Shown here piece after piece: positions 1-10,441 of a stretch of DNA of 64,000 nucleotides. Position 1 is the first letter of the stretch; every line of letters begins with the position of its first letter. Location of the stretch: assembly GCF_034424315.1 (NCBI RefSeq), contig NZ_CP139972.1, forward strand, positions 2,356,001 to 2,420,000, in the 5' to 3' direction. The position numbers were made by a program, and so were the translations under genes. The stretch comes from Chitinophaga sancti (lineage in GTDB: Bacteria; Bacteroidota; Bacteroidia; Chitinophagales; Chitinophagaceae). The notes below the pieces were generated by a model. That model was not told the origin of the DNA, made no database searches, and saw only the letters and a program-made list of their open reading frames with translations.

Positions 1-3000
1 ATTACTTTCTCCCAGCCAGTCTGCCACCATTGCGGCCACCTTATCGGCACGCTGATTAAGCTCATCATAAGAAATCACCTTATCTCCGCAAACAAGAGCC
101 GGAGCTTCCGGTCTGCGCATCACCTGGTTTTCGAAAAATTCAGTCAGCTCCATATCCGTTCCCCAGTCAACAAGGGTATTATTAAATTCATATAGTACCC
201 GTTCACGTTCTTCCTTCAATAGCAAGGCTACCTGGTCAACGGAAATCAGAGGACGCTCACATACCTGCTGTACGATATTCCCTAAATGATGGCATATCCC
301 GGAAACATATGCTTCATCATATAGTGTGGTATTGTATTTTATCTTTAAAGAAAGGATATCCTCATTTATACTGAATTCAAAAAGAAGGTCATTCAGACAA
401 GTATCATTTTCAATTTCTGCAGTACTTGTTTCAAGATCAGCGAAGACTGTATCAAATCCGAGCCCCTGTTCAAAATTCTGGAATATTACCAGCACATTGT
501 AAGTAGAAAAATCGGTTACTTTCTGCAGACCGGTATTCACCTCTTCAATATGGCAGGTTTGATGGTCATAAATTAATAACAGGTCCTGATGTATTTTCTT
601 CAGAAAGTTCACATAATGCTCTCCGTTTTCCAGCTTAACATTAACCGGCAGAACATGAAGAAAATACCCGATCTGATCTTCCAGCTGCGGATGGGTACGA
701 CCGGCAGTATCTATTCCGATCATCATATCGTCTGTACCTGCATAGTTATACTTATTGATCAGTAACGATATAGCAGAAATAATTACACTAAAGAATGATA
801 CACCATGGGTATAGGCAAGTGTGTTAATTGCAGCAGTTGTTCCGGCAGCATAGTGCTTTTTAAAAACGGCTCCCTGCGCCATTTCCTTTTCCGGTACCGT
901 ATGCTTATTTGTCGTTACCGGGATACGAAAACCTGCAGATACATCTCGAAGATATTTTTCCCAGAACAACCTGTTCTGCTGATATTTTTCTGTCAGCAGC
1001 AACTGTTGCTGCCAGAAGACAAAATCCTTATATTGAATTTTTTCAGACACTGGTTCCGGGGCCATTCCATTTTTAAGCAATTGGTATAATGCTGCCAATT
1101 CTTTTCCGATAAGCTGAATGGACCATCCATCGCTGATAATATGATGAATGGATAAAACAAAGACCCATGTGTCCGCAGAGACTTTTGCAAGATAGGAACG
1201 GCATAAAGGCGCCTGCTCAATATTAAACGGCATACGGGCTATCCGCTGCTTTTGCTTTTGCAACAATGCGTCCGGATTTATTTCTGCAGTCAGGTCTTCC
1301 GTCTCCCATACCGGCTGCACCTCTTCTGCAGGAAATAAAACCTGCATAGGTTCATTATCCTTCCATTGAATGGCTGTTCTGAGCACATCATTATTACGGA
1401 TCAATAACTGAAATGCCTGTTGCAGGATTTCCTCTTCCAGATGCCCTTTCATATCTACGGCAAAGCAAATATTCATGTTAGCTGATTCAGGTGCCATCAT
1501 ATGAGCTACATAAATCTGCTTTTGGCCCCAGCTGAGCGGATATACCGTTTCGTAAGGAGATTTTTTTATGTTCCGGCCAATATAATCATGTTCTCTTTTT
1601 TGTTGTTTTAGTAGTGTTTCCAGATTATTAATGGAACCAGCTTCGTATAACATTGAAAAAGAGATATCAAATTTATGCCGGCTAAGTGCGTTGATCAATG
1701 AGAGTGCTTTCAGACTACTTAAAGCTGCGTTAAACAAGCTCTCATCCGGCTGCACATCACTGCCTACACCAACCTGTTTCAGCACCTTGGCAAGTAAACC
1801 GGAAATATCTTCACCACCGGGATCTCCAGACAGGTCATTTTCAAGTTGTTGCATCAATGCTATTTCACCGTTGAAAGTTCCCCGGATCAGATCTTCCTTC
1901 AACCTGAAGTGCATTACCTTTCCACTCGTAGTTTTAGGAATACTGCGTATAGGCAATATATAGTCCGGATAGATATCCATTCTGGCCGCCAGCAGTTCTC
2001 TTATCAGAACAGCCTGTTGCCCGAATGCACCTATATTACCTTTAAACAATACAAAAATCGCTACCCTGGCTGTTATATGAGGAGATGACACCCCGATCGC
2101 AACAATACTCCCGGGTCTAATATTCAGTTCGCGCTCTATCAGTTGTTCAATATCATGGGGATAATAGTTCTGCCCGTTGACTATAATAATATTTTTCTTC
2201 CTGCCTGTTATTATCAGATGATCATTATAAGTAAAACCCACATCTCCGGTTCTCAGCCAGCCATCAGCAGTAAACAAGGCAGTATGGTCTGGTTGTTTGT
2301 AGTAACCTCCGGTAACATTTTTTCCTTTTACCTGAATATTGCCAACATAACTGGGAGGCAGCACATTATCCTCATCATCTGCAATTCTTACCAGACAATC
2401 ATTTACAGGATATCCACAATTCGCAAAACTCAGACAATCCGGATCACCCGGTGTTCCTATCTCCACATTTTCTCCTATCTGCAGGTGATCTCTTTTGCAG
2501 GAAACAAAAGAAAGCCGATGACCTGCGTCGGGCAGCGTTACCGCTACAGAGGCCTCAGCAAGGCCATAACCGGGATACATGGTATCTTCCTTTAATCCAT
2601 ACTGATGTAACTGCCGGCAAAATTGTCGTGTAATACTTTCGGAAATTGGTTCCGCGCCATTGACAATCACCCGGATGCCATCCAATTGCCAGTTTATTGT
2701 TTGTTTATTAGACTCCATGGACTTCATGAGATACTGAAAACCAAAATTCGGAGAGTACAGTATGCTGGCATTTAGTCTGCTGGATAATTCCATCCAGAGC
2801 AACGGACGTTTAATAAAAAGTGTAGTCGGCATTATAACCTGATCACAACCTGCAACTACACATGTAAGATGAAAGCAGATCATACCCATATCATGCGTAA
2901 GAGGTAGCCAGGAAAAGGCTACATCATTACCCGTAATAGCCAGCCTTGATGCAATGGCGCGGGTATTAGACAAAAGGTTAGCATGTGTAAGCACTACTCC

Positions 3001-3540
3001 TTTAGGGTCACCGGTGGAACCGGAAGAGTACTGGATATAGGCAATATCGTCTTCATAAATGGCTGGCAACAATGGCATATGAAGCGCCCCTGTCGAACGG
3101 AGGCCATGAGGGTTAATCCGTCTTACATTTATGTGCTCAGTATTATCAGTATTTTGTAGGAAATTATCAAAATCGCGAAGAAAATTTTCTTCTGCTATAA
3201 GACAAGGATGTTCAAGCTGATGTAGGATTTTACAAACTTTTTCTTTGTGTTGTTCCTGGCTTCCCGTAGCTATAGGCACAACAATGATTTTTGTCAGCAC
3301 ACAGGCCCAGAACAACTTCAGAAAAAATTCATTATCGCTGATGATCAGCACCAGCTCGCTCCGCTCCTTCAATCCTAAATCCTGCAGTGCAGCTGCAATA
3401 TTAAATACCTCGTGATAAAAATCCCTGTAGGAGATGGAGTAATAATCGTCTCCACCACTGACCAACGTTATTTTTTTACCGGACATTGCCGCATTTTTCA
3501 GACTCTCGGCAAGCGTAAAACAGGTTAAAAGCGTTTCCAT
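1..3540 (-). CDS. Lipopeptide starter NRPS, FAAL-ACP-C-A (partial, runs off left edge)
   Basis: The frame is open from an ATG at 3540 to base 1 with no stop, so the C-terminus is missing (1180 codons visible). Domains in order: fatty acyl-AMP ligase (about residues 1-565, with the motif YSSGSTGDPKG near 180); an acyl carrier domain (about 580-650, Ser in ALSSL near 609, where the usual Gly is Ala); a condensation domain (about 665-1100, intact HHIISDGW near 780); and the first 70 or so residues of an adenylation domain (YDELNQRADKVA). FAALs adenylate a free fatty acid and load it on the ACP without CoA. The C domain then N-acylates the first amino acid. It lies 22 bases after the exporter gene in the same direction, so it is probably the lipid-initiating synthetase of the second, AT-rich cluster. 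I checked the frame codon by codon at the start, at the FAAL loop, at the C-domain motif and at the left edge. Confidence 0.93.
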   Translation of the reverse strand, partial: METLLTCFTLAESLKNAAMSGKKITLVSGGDDYYSISYRDFYHEVFNIAAALQDLGLKERSELVLIISDNEFFLKLFWACVLTKIIVVPIATGSQEQHKEKVCKILHQLEHPCLIAEENFLRDFDNFLQNTDNTEHINVRRINPHGLRSTGALHMPLLPAIYEDDIAYIQYSSGSTGDPKGVVLTHANLLSNTRAIASRLAITGNDVAFSWLPLTHDMGMICFHLTCVVAGCDQVIMPTTLFIKRPLLWMELSSRLNASILYSPNFGFQYLMKSMESNKQTINWQLDGIRVIVNGAEPISESITRQFCRQLHQYGLKEDTMYPGYGLAEASVAVTLPDAGHRLSFVSCKRDHLQIGENVEIGTPGDPDCLSFANCGYPVNDCLVRIADDEDNVLPPSYVGNIQVKGKNVTGGYYKQPDHTALFTADGWLRTGDVGFTYNDHLIITGRKKNIIIVNGQNYYPHDIEQLIERELNIRPGSIVAIGVSSPHITARVAIFVLFKGNIGAFGQQAVLIRELLAARMDIYPDYILPIRSIPKTTSGKVMHFRLKEDLIRGTFNGEIALMQQLENDLSGDPGGEDISGLLAKVLKQVGVGSDVQPDESLFNAALSSLKALSLINALSRHKFDISFSMLYEAGSINNLETLLKQQKREHDYIGRNIKKSPYETVYPLSWGQKQIYVAHMMAPESANMNICFAVDMKGHLEEEILQQAFQLLIRNNDVLRTAIQWKDNEPMQVLFPAEEVQPVWETEDLTAEINPDALLQKQKQRIARMPFNIEQAPLCRSYLAKVSADTWVFVLSIHHIISDGWSIQLIGKELAALYQLLKNGMAPEPVSEKIQYKDFVFWQQQLLLTEKYQQNRLFWEKYLRDVSAGFRIPVTTNKHTVPEKEMAQGAVFKKHYAAGTTAAINTLAYTHGVSFFSVIISAISLLINKYNYAGTDDMMIGIDTAGRTHPQLEDQIGYFLHVLPVNVKLENGEHYVNFLKKIHQDLLLIYDHQTCHIEEVNTGLQKVTDFSTYNVLVIFQNFEQGLGFDTVFADLETSTAEIENDTCLNDLLFEFSINEDILSLKIKYNTTLYDEAYVSGICHHLGNIVQQVCERPLISVDQVALLLKEERERVLYEFNNTLVDWGTDMELTEFFENQVMRRPEAPALVCGDKVISYDELNQRADKVAAMVADWLGESN

Positions 3541-3562
3541 AACTACCTTGGGTTTAAAAAAA

Positions 3563-5224
3563 TCAGTTCATTCCTGGCACGGTTTCCTGTTTGCTGCTAT
3601 CGTATGTAATTTCTCCGAAATTAAATTTTATAATCCTGCTGGCATATTTATAATACTCATCATCGTGGGTAATTACAATTACAGTCTTACCTCTTTGTTG
3701 TAACAGTGGAATGAGTTCTGTATAAAAATACCTTCTGAATCCGGGGTCTTGTTCGGCAGCCCATTCATCCAATACTATCACAGGTTTACTTTCAAGTAGT
3801 GCATAGATCAGCGCCAGGCGTTTCCTTTGCCCTTTGGATAAATTATGATTAAATCTATCGGCCCCCTTTTCCAGTTCTATCTTGTCGTTTAGTTTGAGAA
3901 GGGAAACCAATTCATATAACATTGTATTTGTTTCCTGTAAATCAACTTTATCATAATTTTCATTGAACAGGTGCCCATCAGTAAAAACGGCAGAAAAGTA
4001 GCTGCGGTACTGTGTAATATTTTCAGACAAAAGATTATTTCCATTTAACAGTATACGACCGGACTTTGGCTTAACCAGTCCTGTAAGCAGCAGTCCAAAT
4101 GTACTTTTCCCACTTCCATTACCACCTATAACGAAGATTGTTTCTCCCTTTTCGATACGTAAACTGATAGGAGATATTGTGAAGGCGGCGGCTTTATTAT
4201 TACTATTAATGTACTGGTACTTTACATCCACAAATTCCACCTCTGAAAAACTTTCTGCGCGGTGATGGATATCTTTGTCAGTAAACTCTCCTTCATTTAT
4301 ACTAAGCCTGTGATTAAATATTACCAGCCGTTCATAAGAAATCTTCAGTGAATTATAAGTAGGAATGATTGTAATCAAAATAGCAACAGGCCCAATCAGA
4401 TACATGATGGTAACAAGAAACGCCGCCTGGGTAGCAGTATTGGTTTTCATTATCAATGGCAACACAAACATAATTACCCCAAAAACTACATACCAGCTAT
4501 AAGTGCCGGATATTTCATTATCCAGATATTTAACAGATGTTTTGTTAGTTATTTCCCTGTTCCGTTCGCGGTTGGGGAATATCCAGCGATGATATACATT
4601 ATTGCTCCGTTGTACATTTATTTTCAGCTCTCTGAAACCTTGAATGGCATCGTTTAGATAACGATAATAACTATTCTGAAGATCACGCTGCTGATTCAGA
4701 TCCTTCTGAATTCCTTTATTTCTTATCAGATATATGGTAACAAGAATAGCCATTGTAAAGAGAATGATCACACCTCCCAGTGGTGCTACCCAAAACATAT
4801 ACCCGAAGCAACAGAGCACCACAACCATTGCATTAAAGGCATTCATAAAAATTTCAGGAATATGTGCGAGCGACTTCGTGTCATTGATGGCAGTATAAAT
4901 ATTCTCCTTGCCAAGCGCATCAAATTCGGTAAGCGTAGAGCAACGTATTTTCTCAAGAATATTCTTTTCAAATTCAAAGGTAATATTGCTCGTTAGCCGT
5001 ATCATGTATACCTGGAAATATCTGGAGCAAACAAGTGCCAGCAATACAACACCCACATATAATGGCAATTTATATGCTTCAGGAAAGGCAAGTCCTCTTC
5101 CGGTAACTGCTGCATTGATAAAGAAAAGCAATGTTCCATTCAACAAACTGTTGAACAATCCGAAAATCACAATAAATAAAATTGTGCTCTTTAGTTTACC
5201 AGAGAGTATCTGACTGATTTTCAT
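3563..5224 (-). CDS. Cyclic-peptide export ABC transporter, SyrD/PvdE type
   Basis: A 553-residue half-transporter with a membrane domain (residues 1 to about 320, several hydrophobic segments) fused to an ATPase. Walker A GGNGSGKST lies near 370, signature LSKGQRKR near 464, and Walker B VIVLDEWAAEQDP near 483. The DEWAAEQDP stretch and the LSKGQ variant of LSGGQ are typical of the SyrD/PvdE family, which moves non-ribosomal peptides from cytoplasm to periplasm. It probably acts as a homodimer in the inner membrane. It starts 4 bases after the asparagine synthetase stop and ends 22 bases before the FAAL-NRPS, so it should be cotranscribed with them. It is clearly paralogous to the exporter at 19043-20695 (similar length and motif positions). 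The substrate is inferred from context. An MsbA-like lipid flippase is less likely given the signature motifs. Confidence 0.9.
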   Translation of the reverse strand: MKISQILSGKLKSTILFIVIFGLFNSLLNGTLLFFINAAVTGRGLAFPEAYKLPLYVGVVLLALVCSRYFQVYMIRLTSNITFEFEKNILEKIRCSTLTEFDALGKENIYTAINDTKSLAHIPEIFMNAFNAMVVVLCCFGYMFWVAPLGGVIILFTMAILVTIYLIRNKGIQKDLNQQRDLQNSYYRYLNDAIQGFRELKINVQRSNNVYHRWIFPNRERNREITNKTSVKYLDNEISGTYSWYVVFGVIMFVLPLIMKTNTATQAAFLVTIMYLIGPVAILITIIPTYNSLKISYERLVIFNHRLSINEGEFTDKDIHHRAESFSEVEFVDVKYQYINSNNKAAAFTISPISLRIEKGETIFVIGGNGSGKSTFGLLLTGLVKPKSGRILLNGNNLLSENITQYRSYFSAVFTDGHLFNENYDKVDLQETNTMLYELVSLLKLNDKIELEKGADRFNHNLSKGQRKRLALIYALLESKPVIVLDEWAAEQDPGFRRYFYTELIPLLQQRGKTVIVITHDDEYYKYASRIIKFNFGEITYDSSKQETVPGMN

Positions 5225-5228
5225 AGTT

Positions 5229-7106
5229 CTAATTGTTGGCTACAAATAAATCAAACATGATATTGAATGTCAGGACAATGATAAGCAAGTCGATATCATA
5301 AGGAGGATTGAATACAAAAGAGTCTGACAGATATAATTTTTTCAACTGTTCTATTGCGTCCGGGTTAAAGAAACCCTGTGCTTTAATCCGGTCATAGGAA
5401 AGTAAGTCGTTTACCCATTCCTTATTGTTCTTCAGTAATGCAGGGCTTCCCGGGGCAACGAAGCCAAATTTCTCCCGACAGATAACATCTTTAGGTATGA
5501 AATTATGTGCTACCTTTTTCAACAGGTACTTCTCATTTAAATTATTGAGCATCATACCTGGAGGTATTGTTTTCACAAATTCTACCAGCTCAATATCCAA
5601 AAAAGGATATCTTCCTTCAACGCTATTGGCCAAGGTCATTCTATCTCCATGATCGGCAATGAGATGGCCCGAAAGTCTCAAACGGAAATCTGCATATGAT
5701 CGTTGATGAAAACGATGTTTCCCCACAATTCTTTGCTTATTTATTACCGGGCTCTTAAGACAGTCGAATTTATCGTAGGATTTATTCAGTGCAGGTGAAT
5801 ACAGATACTGCTTTGTTTCTTTGAAATCGTATTCATTTTTTTCATAAATGAACTCCCGGTCGCCCCAAATGGTTTTCCGTATCTCCTTATCAAATAATTC
5901 GTTCAGATCTTCTGAGGCCAGGGCACTACTTTTCAGGGAATCAAACTTATACCCCGCATACCCGCCAAACAATTCATCTGCACCTTCACCAGACAGCACT
6001 ACTTTAATACCTTTCTGCCGTGCGGCTTCTGATAATGCGATGGAGCAGAGGTTATAAGTTTCTTTCAGGGGTGTTTCTGCATAATAAACCACCTCTTTAA
6101 GCTTATGCTCTGCATCTGCCCAACTGAAAGCAACATCATTATGTTCAGTACTGAGAAAATTGCTCATCAGCTGCTGATACTTTTGTTCATTAATTGTTTT
6201 GTTATCAGACGAGCCTCCGAAACTTGCAGAAAATGACTGAAATTTTTTCGAGGGTGCTGCATGAGCCATCAGTGCTCCTATCAGGGAAGAGTCCAATCCA
6301 CCGCTAAGATAAAATCCAACAGGTACATCAGCATTTAATCTGTAACCCACCGACTTCTTTAACAGGGCCTCTATTCCTTCGAGATAGTAAGCTTCATCCT
6401 TAGTTGCGTGCAACGTATCCTGCAGATCAGGATAATCCAGGTCCCAATATTCGTGGCTCCTGGTTTGCCCGTCCTTATAAATGCAATAATGTCCAGGTTT
6501 TACGCTCAGAATATTATTAAAAATGGTAGTGGGACTAACATTAGAAGGATATGTCAATATCTGATCTAATCCATTCAAATCGATCTGGCGGTTAACTGCC
6601 GGATTTCCGAAGATAGCCTTTATCTCTGACCCAAATATTAATGCCTCATCCTGTTCCGTGTAATATAGCGGGCATATGCCGAAATGGTCTCTGGCGAGCA
6701 GCAAAAGATCATTTTTCCGGTCATCTATGGCTATTGCAAACTGACCGTTCAGCTTTTGCAAAAAGGCAGTTCCGTATGTTTCGTACAATGGTACGAGTAC
6801 TTCGACATCAGAATTAGAACGGAATTGATACCCTCTGCTTTTCATTTCCGCCCTTAGTTCCTTGTAATTATAGATCTCACCATTGCAGATAAGCACAATT
6901 TGCCCATCGGGACTTACAAAGGGTTGTGCCCCCAAATCAAGATCGATGATACTCAATCTTCTGAATCCGAAGCCAACATGACCTTTGATGAAAGTCTTGT
7001 AATCATCAGGTCCCCGATGAATGATTTTATCTGCCATCCTTCGGATGGTACTTTCATCAACAGATCGTTGCTTATCTTTATAGACAATACCTGTAATACC
7101 GCACAT
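5229..7106 (-). CDS. asnB: Asparagine synthetase (glutamine-hydrolysing)
   Basis: A 625-residue AsnB-family enzyme. The start MCGITGIV places the nucleophilic Cys at position 2 after Met removal, which fixes the start codon. The N-terminal half is a class II glutamine amidotransferase (RGPDD near 32, NGEIYNY near 74). The C-terminal half is the ATP-pyrophosphatase synthetase domain with SGGLDSS near 270 and the GEGADELFGGY motif. The reaction is Asp + Gln + ATP to Asn + Glu + AMP + PPi. In an NRPS operon it may supply Asn, or it may amidate another carboxylate, as some AsnB-like enzymes do in natural-product clusters. The visible A domains nearby do not settle this. It lies 23 bases after the A-T-C gene and 4 before the exporter. 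Confidence 0.9.
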   Translation of the reverse strand: MCGITGIVYKDKQRSVDESTIRRMADKIIHRGPDDYKTFIKGHVGFGFRRLSIIDLDLGAQPFVSPDGQIVLICNGEIYNYKELRAEMKSRGYQFRSNSDVEVLVPLYETYGTAFLQKLNGQFAIAIDDRKNDLLLLARDHFGICPLYYTEQDEALIFGSEIKAIFGNPAVNRQIDLNGLDQILTYPSNVSPTTIFNNILSVKPGHYCIYKDGQTRSHEYWDLDYPDLQDTLHATKDEAYYLEGIEALLKKSVGYRLNADVPVGFYLSGGLDSSLIGALMAHAAPSKKFQSFSASFGGSSDNKTINEQKYQQLMSNFLSTEHNDVAFSWADAEHKLKEVVYYAETPLKETYNLCSIALSEAARQKGIKVVLSGEGADELFGGYAGYKFDSLKSSALASEDLNELFDKEIRKTIWGDREFIYEKNEYDFKETKQYLYSPALNKSYDKFDCLKSPVINKQRIVGKHRFHQRSYADFRLRLSGHLIADHGDRMTLANSVEGRYPFLDIELVEFVKTIPPGMMLNNLNEKYLLKKVAHNFIPKDVICREKFGFVAPGSPALLKNNKEWVNDLLSYDRIKAQGFFNPDAIEQLKKLYLSDSFVFNPPYDIDLLIIVLTFNIMFDLFVANN

Positions 7107-7129
7107 GGTAATATATTCAATAAGGTTAA

Positions 7130-10100
7130 CTAAAATGTCTCTTCAATATTGGAGTTGAACAGCCCCATTGCTTTCTTTTCCAGTTTCTTCTCTTCGGGCG
7201 ACAGGTACTCTACATTACTGACCTGTGTTTGTGGGCTATTGTTAACAAAACTCATTAACTCTATAAGGTGCCTTGACATACGCTTAATTCGCTGATGGTC
7301 GAAAATATCTGTATTGTACTCGATACTTCCATAAAGAATGCCGGATTGTTTGTCGGCAGTAAACTGAAAACGCAGGTCACATTTGCTGATTTCTATTTTG
7401 GCAGGTTCTATCTCCATGCCAACACCATTCATTTCCAGCTGCGCATCATCATTCAATTCGATATTCTGAAGTATTAGAACAACATCAAACAAAGGAGAAC
7501 GGCTCAGGTCACTACCTAGTTTTAATTCATCTATCAGCAGATCGAAAGGATAAGCCTGATGAGAGAAAGCATCTATTGTTGATTGGCGCACACTTTCCAA
7601 CACCTGCATAAAAGAAGCATCTCCGGCAATCGTGTTTCTCAGTGCCAGTGTATTGAGATAATATCCAATCTGATCTTCAAGATCGGGATGCAGGCGACCC
7701 GCAACCGGTGTTCCTACAATAAGGTCGTGCTGACCACTGTATCGAAATAAAAGTATATTCACTAACGTTAGCAGTCCGATATACAGGGTGGCGTCCTTCT
7801 CTTGTATCAGTTGCCGGAAAGTTTCATTTTGTTCAGCATCAAATCTGAACTTCACCTGCGCTCCGCGGAAACTTTGCATAACCGGGCGGCTACGATCCGC
7901 TGGCAGGTTCAGTACCGGCAATTCACCTCCAAACCTTGACAGCCAGAATTCCCGCGACACTAATAGCTGCAGCCCCGCTAGTTCCTGTTGCTGCCAGGAA
8001 GCATAATCCTTGTATTGTATTTTCAGTGGCCGGAGTTCAGGCCTGGTGCCCTGAACACATGCATTGTACGTTCCGATAATTTCACGCCCTAATACCTGCA
8101 TTGACCATTCATCCGCTATTATATGATGGATACAACAAGCGAGTATAAATTCCTCATCTGCTATCCGCAACAGTTCAGCAAGCAATAACGGTCCTTTTTC
8201 CAGGTTAAAATAATGCACTCCTATTTCCGCTGCACGTTGATGCGCTGCCTCTTCAGGAACAGTCAAACTCCGCAAGTCCCTTACCACCAATGATACTCCC
8301 GATTTTTCAGGAGATAAAATCCGTTGACGTGGTTCTCCTTCTATCAATGAAAAAACAGTGCGCAGACTTTCATGCCTTTTAACGGCCTGATGGAAAGCCT
8401 CTGATAATGCATGAATATTTAATGCGCCTTTAATCCTGTACAAAACCGGTATATTGTAAGCTACCGACTGCTCTTTCATTTGACTCGCAATCCACAGGCG
8501 TTTCTGTGAACTGGAAAGTATATAACTATCGCTTTCTGCAACATTGGGTATTGGACGATAGGCCTGTCGTTTTGACTGTTCTATGAATGCAGATAATTGT
8601 GAAAATATGGGATTAGCAAAAAGTTCCGCGATGGTTAATTGTACATCCAGTTCCTTATATATTTTTGCTATCAGTTGGATAGCCTTTAAAGACGAGCCTC
8701 CGGTATTGAAAAAATTATCTTCACGACCAACCTTTTCTATTCCCAGTACTTGTTGCCACAAAAGCGCCAACTGTTGTTCCAGTCCTGGTCTGGGCGGCTG
8801 ATAGTTTGCTCTCTGCGTCACCTCTTCCGGCTTGGGAAGCGCTTTTCGGTCCACCTTGCCGTTCATATTAAGCGGAAATGTATCCATCCATACAAAATAG
8901 CCAGGTAGCAGGGCCGGATTAAGATCATCAGACAAAAGCTGTCTTAATTCCGCTGCGGCCAGACGAGTACCTGTATAGTAGCATATCAACTCCTGTCTGG
9001 CATCCTCTGCGCTGTGTACCAGCAACTCCACCCTCGTGATATCTTCCAGCTTCAGCATGGCTATACGTATCTGCTCCAGTTCTACTCTAACGCCATTTAT
9101 TTTAACCTGCTCATCACGGCGTCCAAGTATCTCCAGGCTACCATCGCCACGATATCTGCCCAGATCACCTGTTTTCCATACCAGGTCAACCCTGTCATTT
9201 CCTGCTAATGGATTTTGTACCAGACTACCTGTATTGAGGCTTTTATCGAGATATCCCTTACTGATATAGGGACTCTTGATGAATACCTCGCCCATTTCAC
9301 CTTCTTCGCAGATGTTGTTGCTGCTATTAATCACAGCAACCAAAGTATTGCTGATTGGCATTCCCACCGGCAGTACTTCACCAGGTTGCCACTCCCAGGT
9401 ATCAATATGAAAACAGGTTTTCAGGATAGTCGTTTCAGTTAGTCCATAAAGGTTAGACATTCTCGCGCCGGTACCATTGGCTTCTTTCCAACGCAGTACA
9501 TCATGACCAAGGAGCCGTTCCCCTGCAAGCACTATATAACGCAGGGAAGGCAATGCTCCTCCTTTCGGGAGTGCTGCCGTGATCAGGCGAAACACAGACG
9601 GAACTGTTTGGAGTAAGGTCACATTTGCTTCCCTCAACCATTCCACCAGTCTGACAGGATTATTTTTAATGCTGCTTTCAGGCATACACAATGTGGCACC
9701 TGAAATCAAGGCAGTCAGGATATCTTTGAGGGAGGCATCAAATGTCATAGGTGCCAGCTGGCTGATTCTAAATCCTGTATCTATTGCCCATTCCTGTTTA
9801 TGCCAATGAATATAATGGCTCAATGCAATATGGGAACCAACAATTCCTTTACTTTTTCCAGTAGAACCGGAAGTATAGAAGATATAGGCATCGTTTTCAG
9901 CCGGAAAGGTTAGTCCGGGGTTTTTAGAACTATAGGCGTTCTCATTTACCACCACTTTAAATCCTGCTGCATCCTGTTTAATAACATCCAGCAGTACTTC
10001 CTTATCGGATCTTTGATCCAGCACTATTATGGTTTGGATCGCCGTTTCGCGGGGAAAAAGTATTTTCTGAAGAGCAGGATAATGTTCTGCGGTCGTTACC

Positions 10101-10414
10101 ACGATAGTCATGGAAGTTTCTTCCAGAACATGTTCTATATGATGAAGCGCCTGATCCGGTGACATCGGTACATATCTGCCGGCAGCTTTAAAAGTGCCAA
10201 GCAGGCCAATTACCTGTAGCGGGCCCCCTGTTGCATATACGCCAACAGTGCCCTCGGAGCGAAGACCAGCGTCCAACAAGGCATGGGCAAGTTGATTCGC
10301 ATATTCGTTTAATTCCCAATACGTCAGAGACATATTGTACCCCTCTACGGCGATCAGGTCAGGGAACGCTGTTACCTGCTTCTCGATTTCAGCATGAATA
10401 ATTTTATTGGACAT
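7130..10414 (-). CDS. NRPS module A-T-C
   Basis: A 1094-residue synthetase. It starts directly in an adenylation domain (about 1-505; YTSGSTGKSKG, YGLTETT, KTGDLGRY and the A10 motif NGKVDRKAL are all present). A carrier domain follows (FNTGGSSLKA, Ser near 572), then a condensation domain (about 610-1075). The hand-extracted specificity code is DAKQVALIL, which I cannot assign. The C-domain motif reads HHIIADEW, so the Gly of HHxxxDG is Glu, while both His and the Asp remain. There is no upstream C domain in cis, so the module either starts a chain or takes one from a C domain ending another protein. It also ends in a C domain, so it must pass its product to another protein or release it. 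It sits in the AT-rich cluster 27 bases after the barrel gene. Confidence 0.92.
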   Translation of the reverse strand: MSNKIIHAEIEKQVTAFPDLIAVEGYNMSLTYWELNEYANQLAHALLDAGLRSEGTVGVYATGGPLQVIGLLGTFKAAGRYVPMSPDQALHHIEHVLEETSMTIVVTTAEHYPALQKILFPRETAIQTIIVLDQRSDKEVLLDVIKQDAAGFKVVVNENAYSSKNPGLTFPAENDAYIFYTSGSTGKSKGIVGSHIALSHYIHWHKQEWAIDTGFRISQLAPMTFDASLKDILTALISGATLCMPESSIKNNPVRLVEWLREANVTLLQTVPSVFRLITAALPKGGALPSLRYIVLAGERLLGHDVLRWKEANGTGARMSNLYGLTETTILKTCFHIDTWEWQPGEVLPVGMPISNTLVAVINSSNNICEEGEMGEVFIKSPYISKGYLDKSLNTGSLVQNPLAGNDRVDLVWKTGDLGRYRGDGSLEILGRRDEQVKINGVRVELEQIRIAMLKLEDITRVELLVHSAEDARQELICYYTGTRLAAAELRQLLSDDLNPALLPGYFVWMDTFPLNMNGKVDRKALPKPEEVTQRANYQPPRPGLEQQLALLWQQVLGIEKVGREDNFFNTGGSSLKAIQLIAKIYKELDVQLTIAELFANPIFSQLSAFIEQSKRQAYRPIPNVAESDSYILSSSQKRLWIASQMKEQSVAYNIPVLYRIKGALNIHALSEAFHQAVKRHESLRTVFSLIEGEPRQRILSPEKSGVSLVVRDLRSLTVPEEAAHQRAAEIGVHYFNLEKGPLLLAELLRIADEEFILACCIHHIIADEWSMQVLGREIIGTYNACVQGTRPELRPLKIQYKDYASWQQQELAGLQLLVSREFWLSRFGGELPVLNLPADRSRPVMQSFRGAQVKFRFDAEQNETFRQLIQEKDATLYIGLLTLVNILLFRYSGQHDLIVGTPVAGRLHPDLEDQIGYYLNTLALRNTIAGDASFMQVLESVRQSTIDAFSHQAYPFDLLIDELKLGSDLSRSPLFDVVLILQNIELNDDAQLEMNGVGMEIEPAKIEISKCDLRFQFTADKQSGILYGSIEYNTDIFDHQRIKRMSRHLIELMSFVNNSPQTQVSNVEYLSPEEKKLEKKAMGLFNSNIEETF

Positions 10415-10441
10415 AGTGTGATCATTAACAAATTCTCGCTG

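Noticed and set aside
1..3540. Reading the partial gene as a simple acyl-CoA synthetase
   Set aside because: The ligase domain is followed in the same frame by a carrier domain, a condensation domain and the start of an A domain.
3563..5224. Reading the ABC protein as a lipid A flippase (MsbA)
   Set aside because: The signature LSKGQRKR and DEWAAEQDP and the NRPS neighbours fit the peptide-exporter family better.
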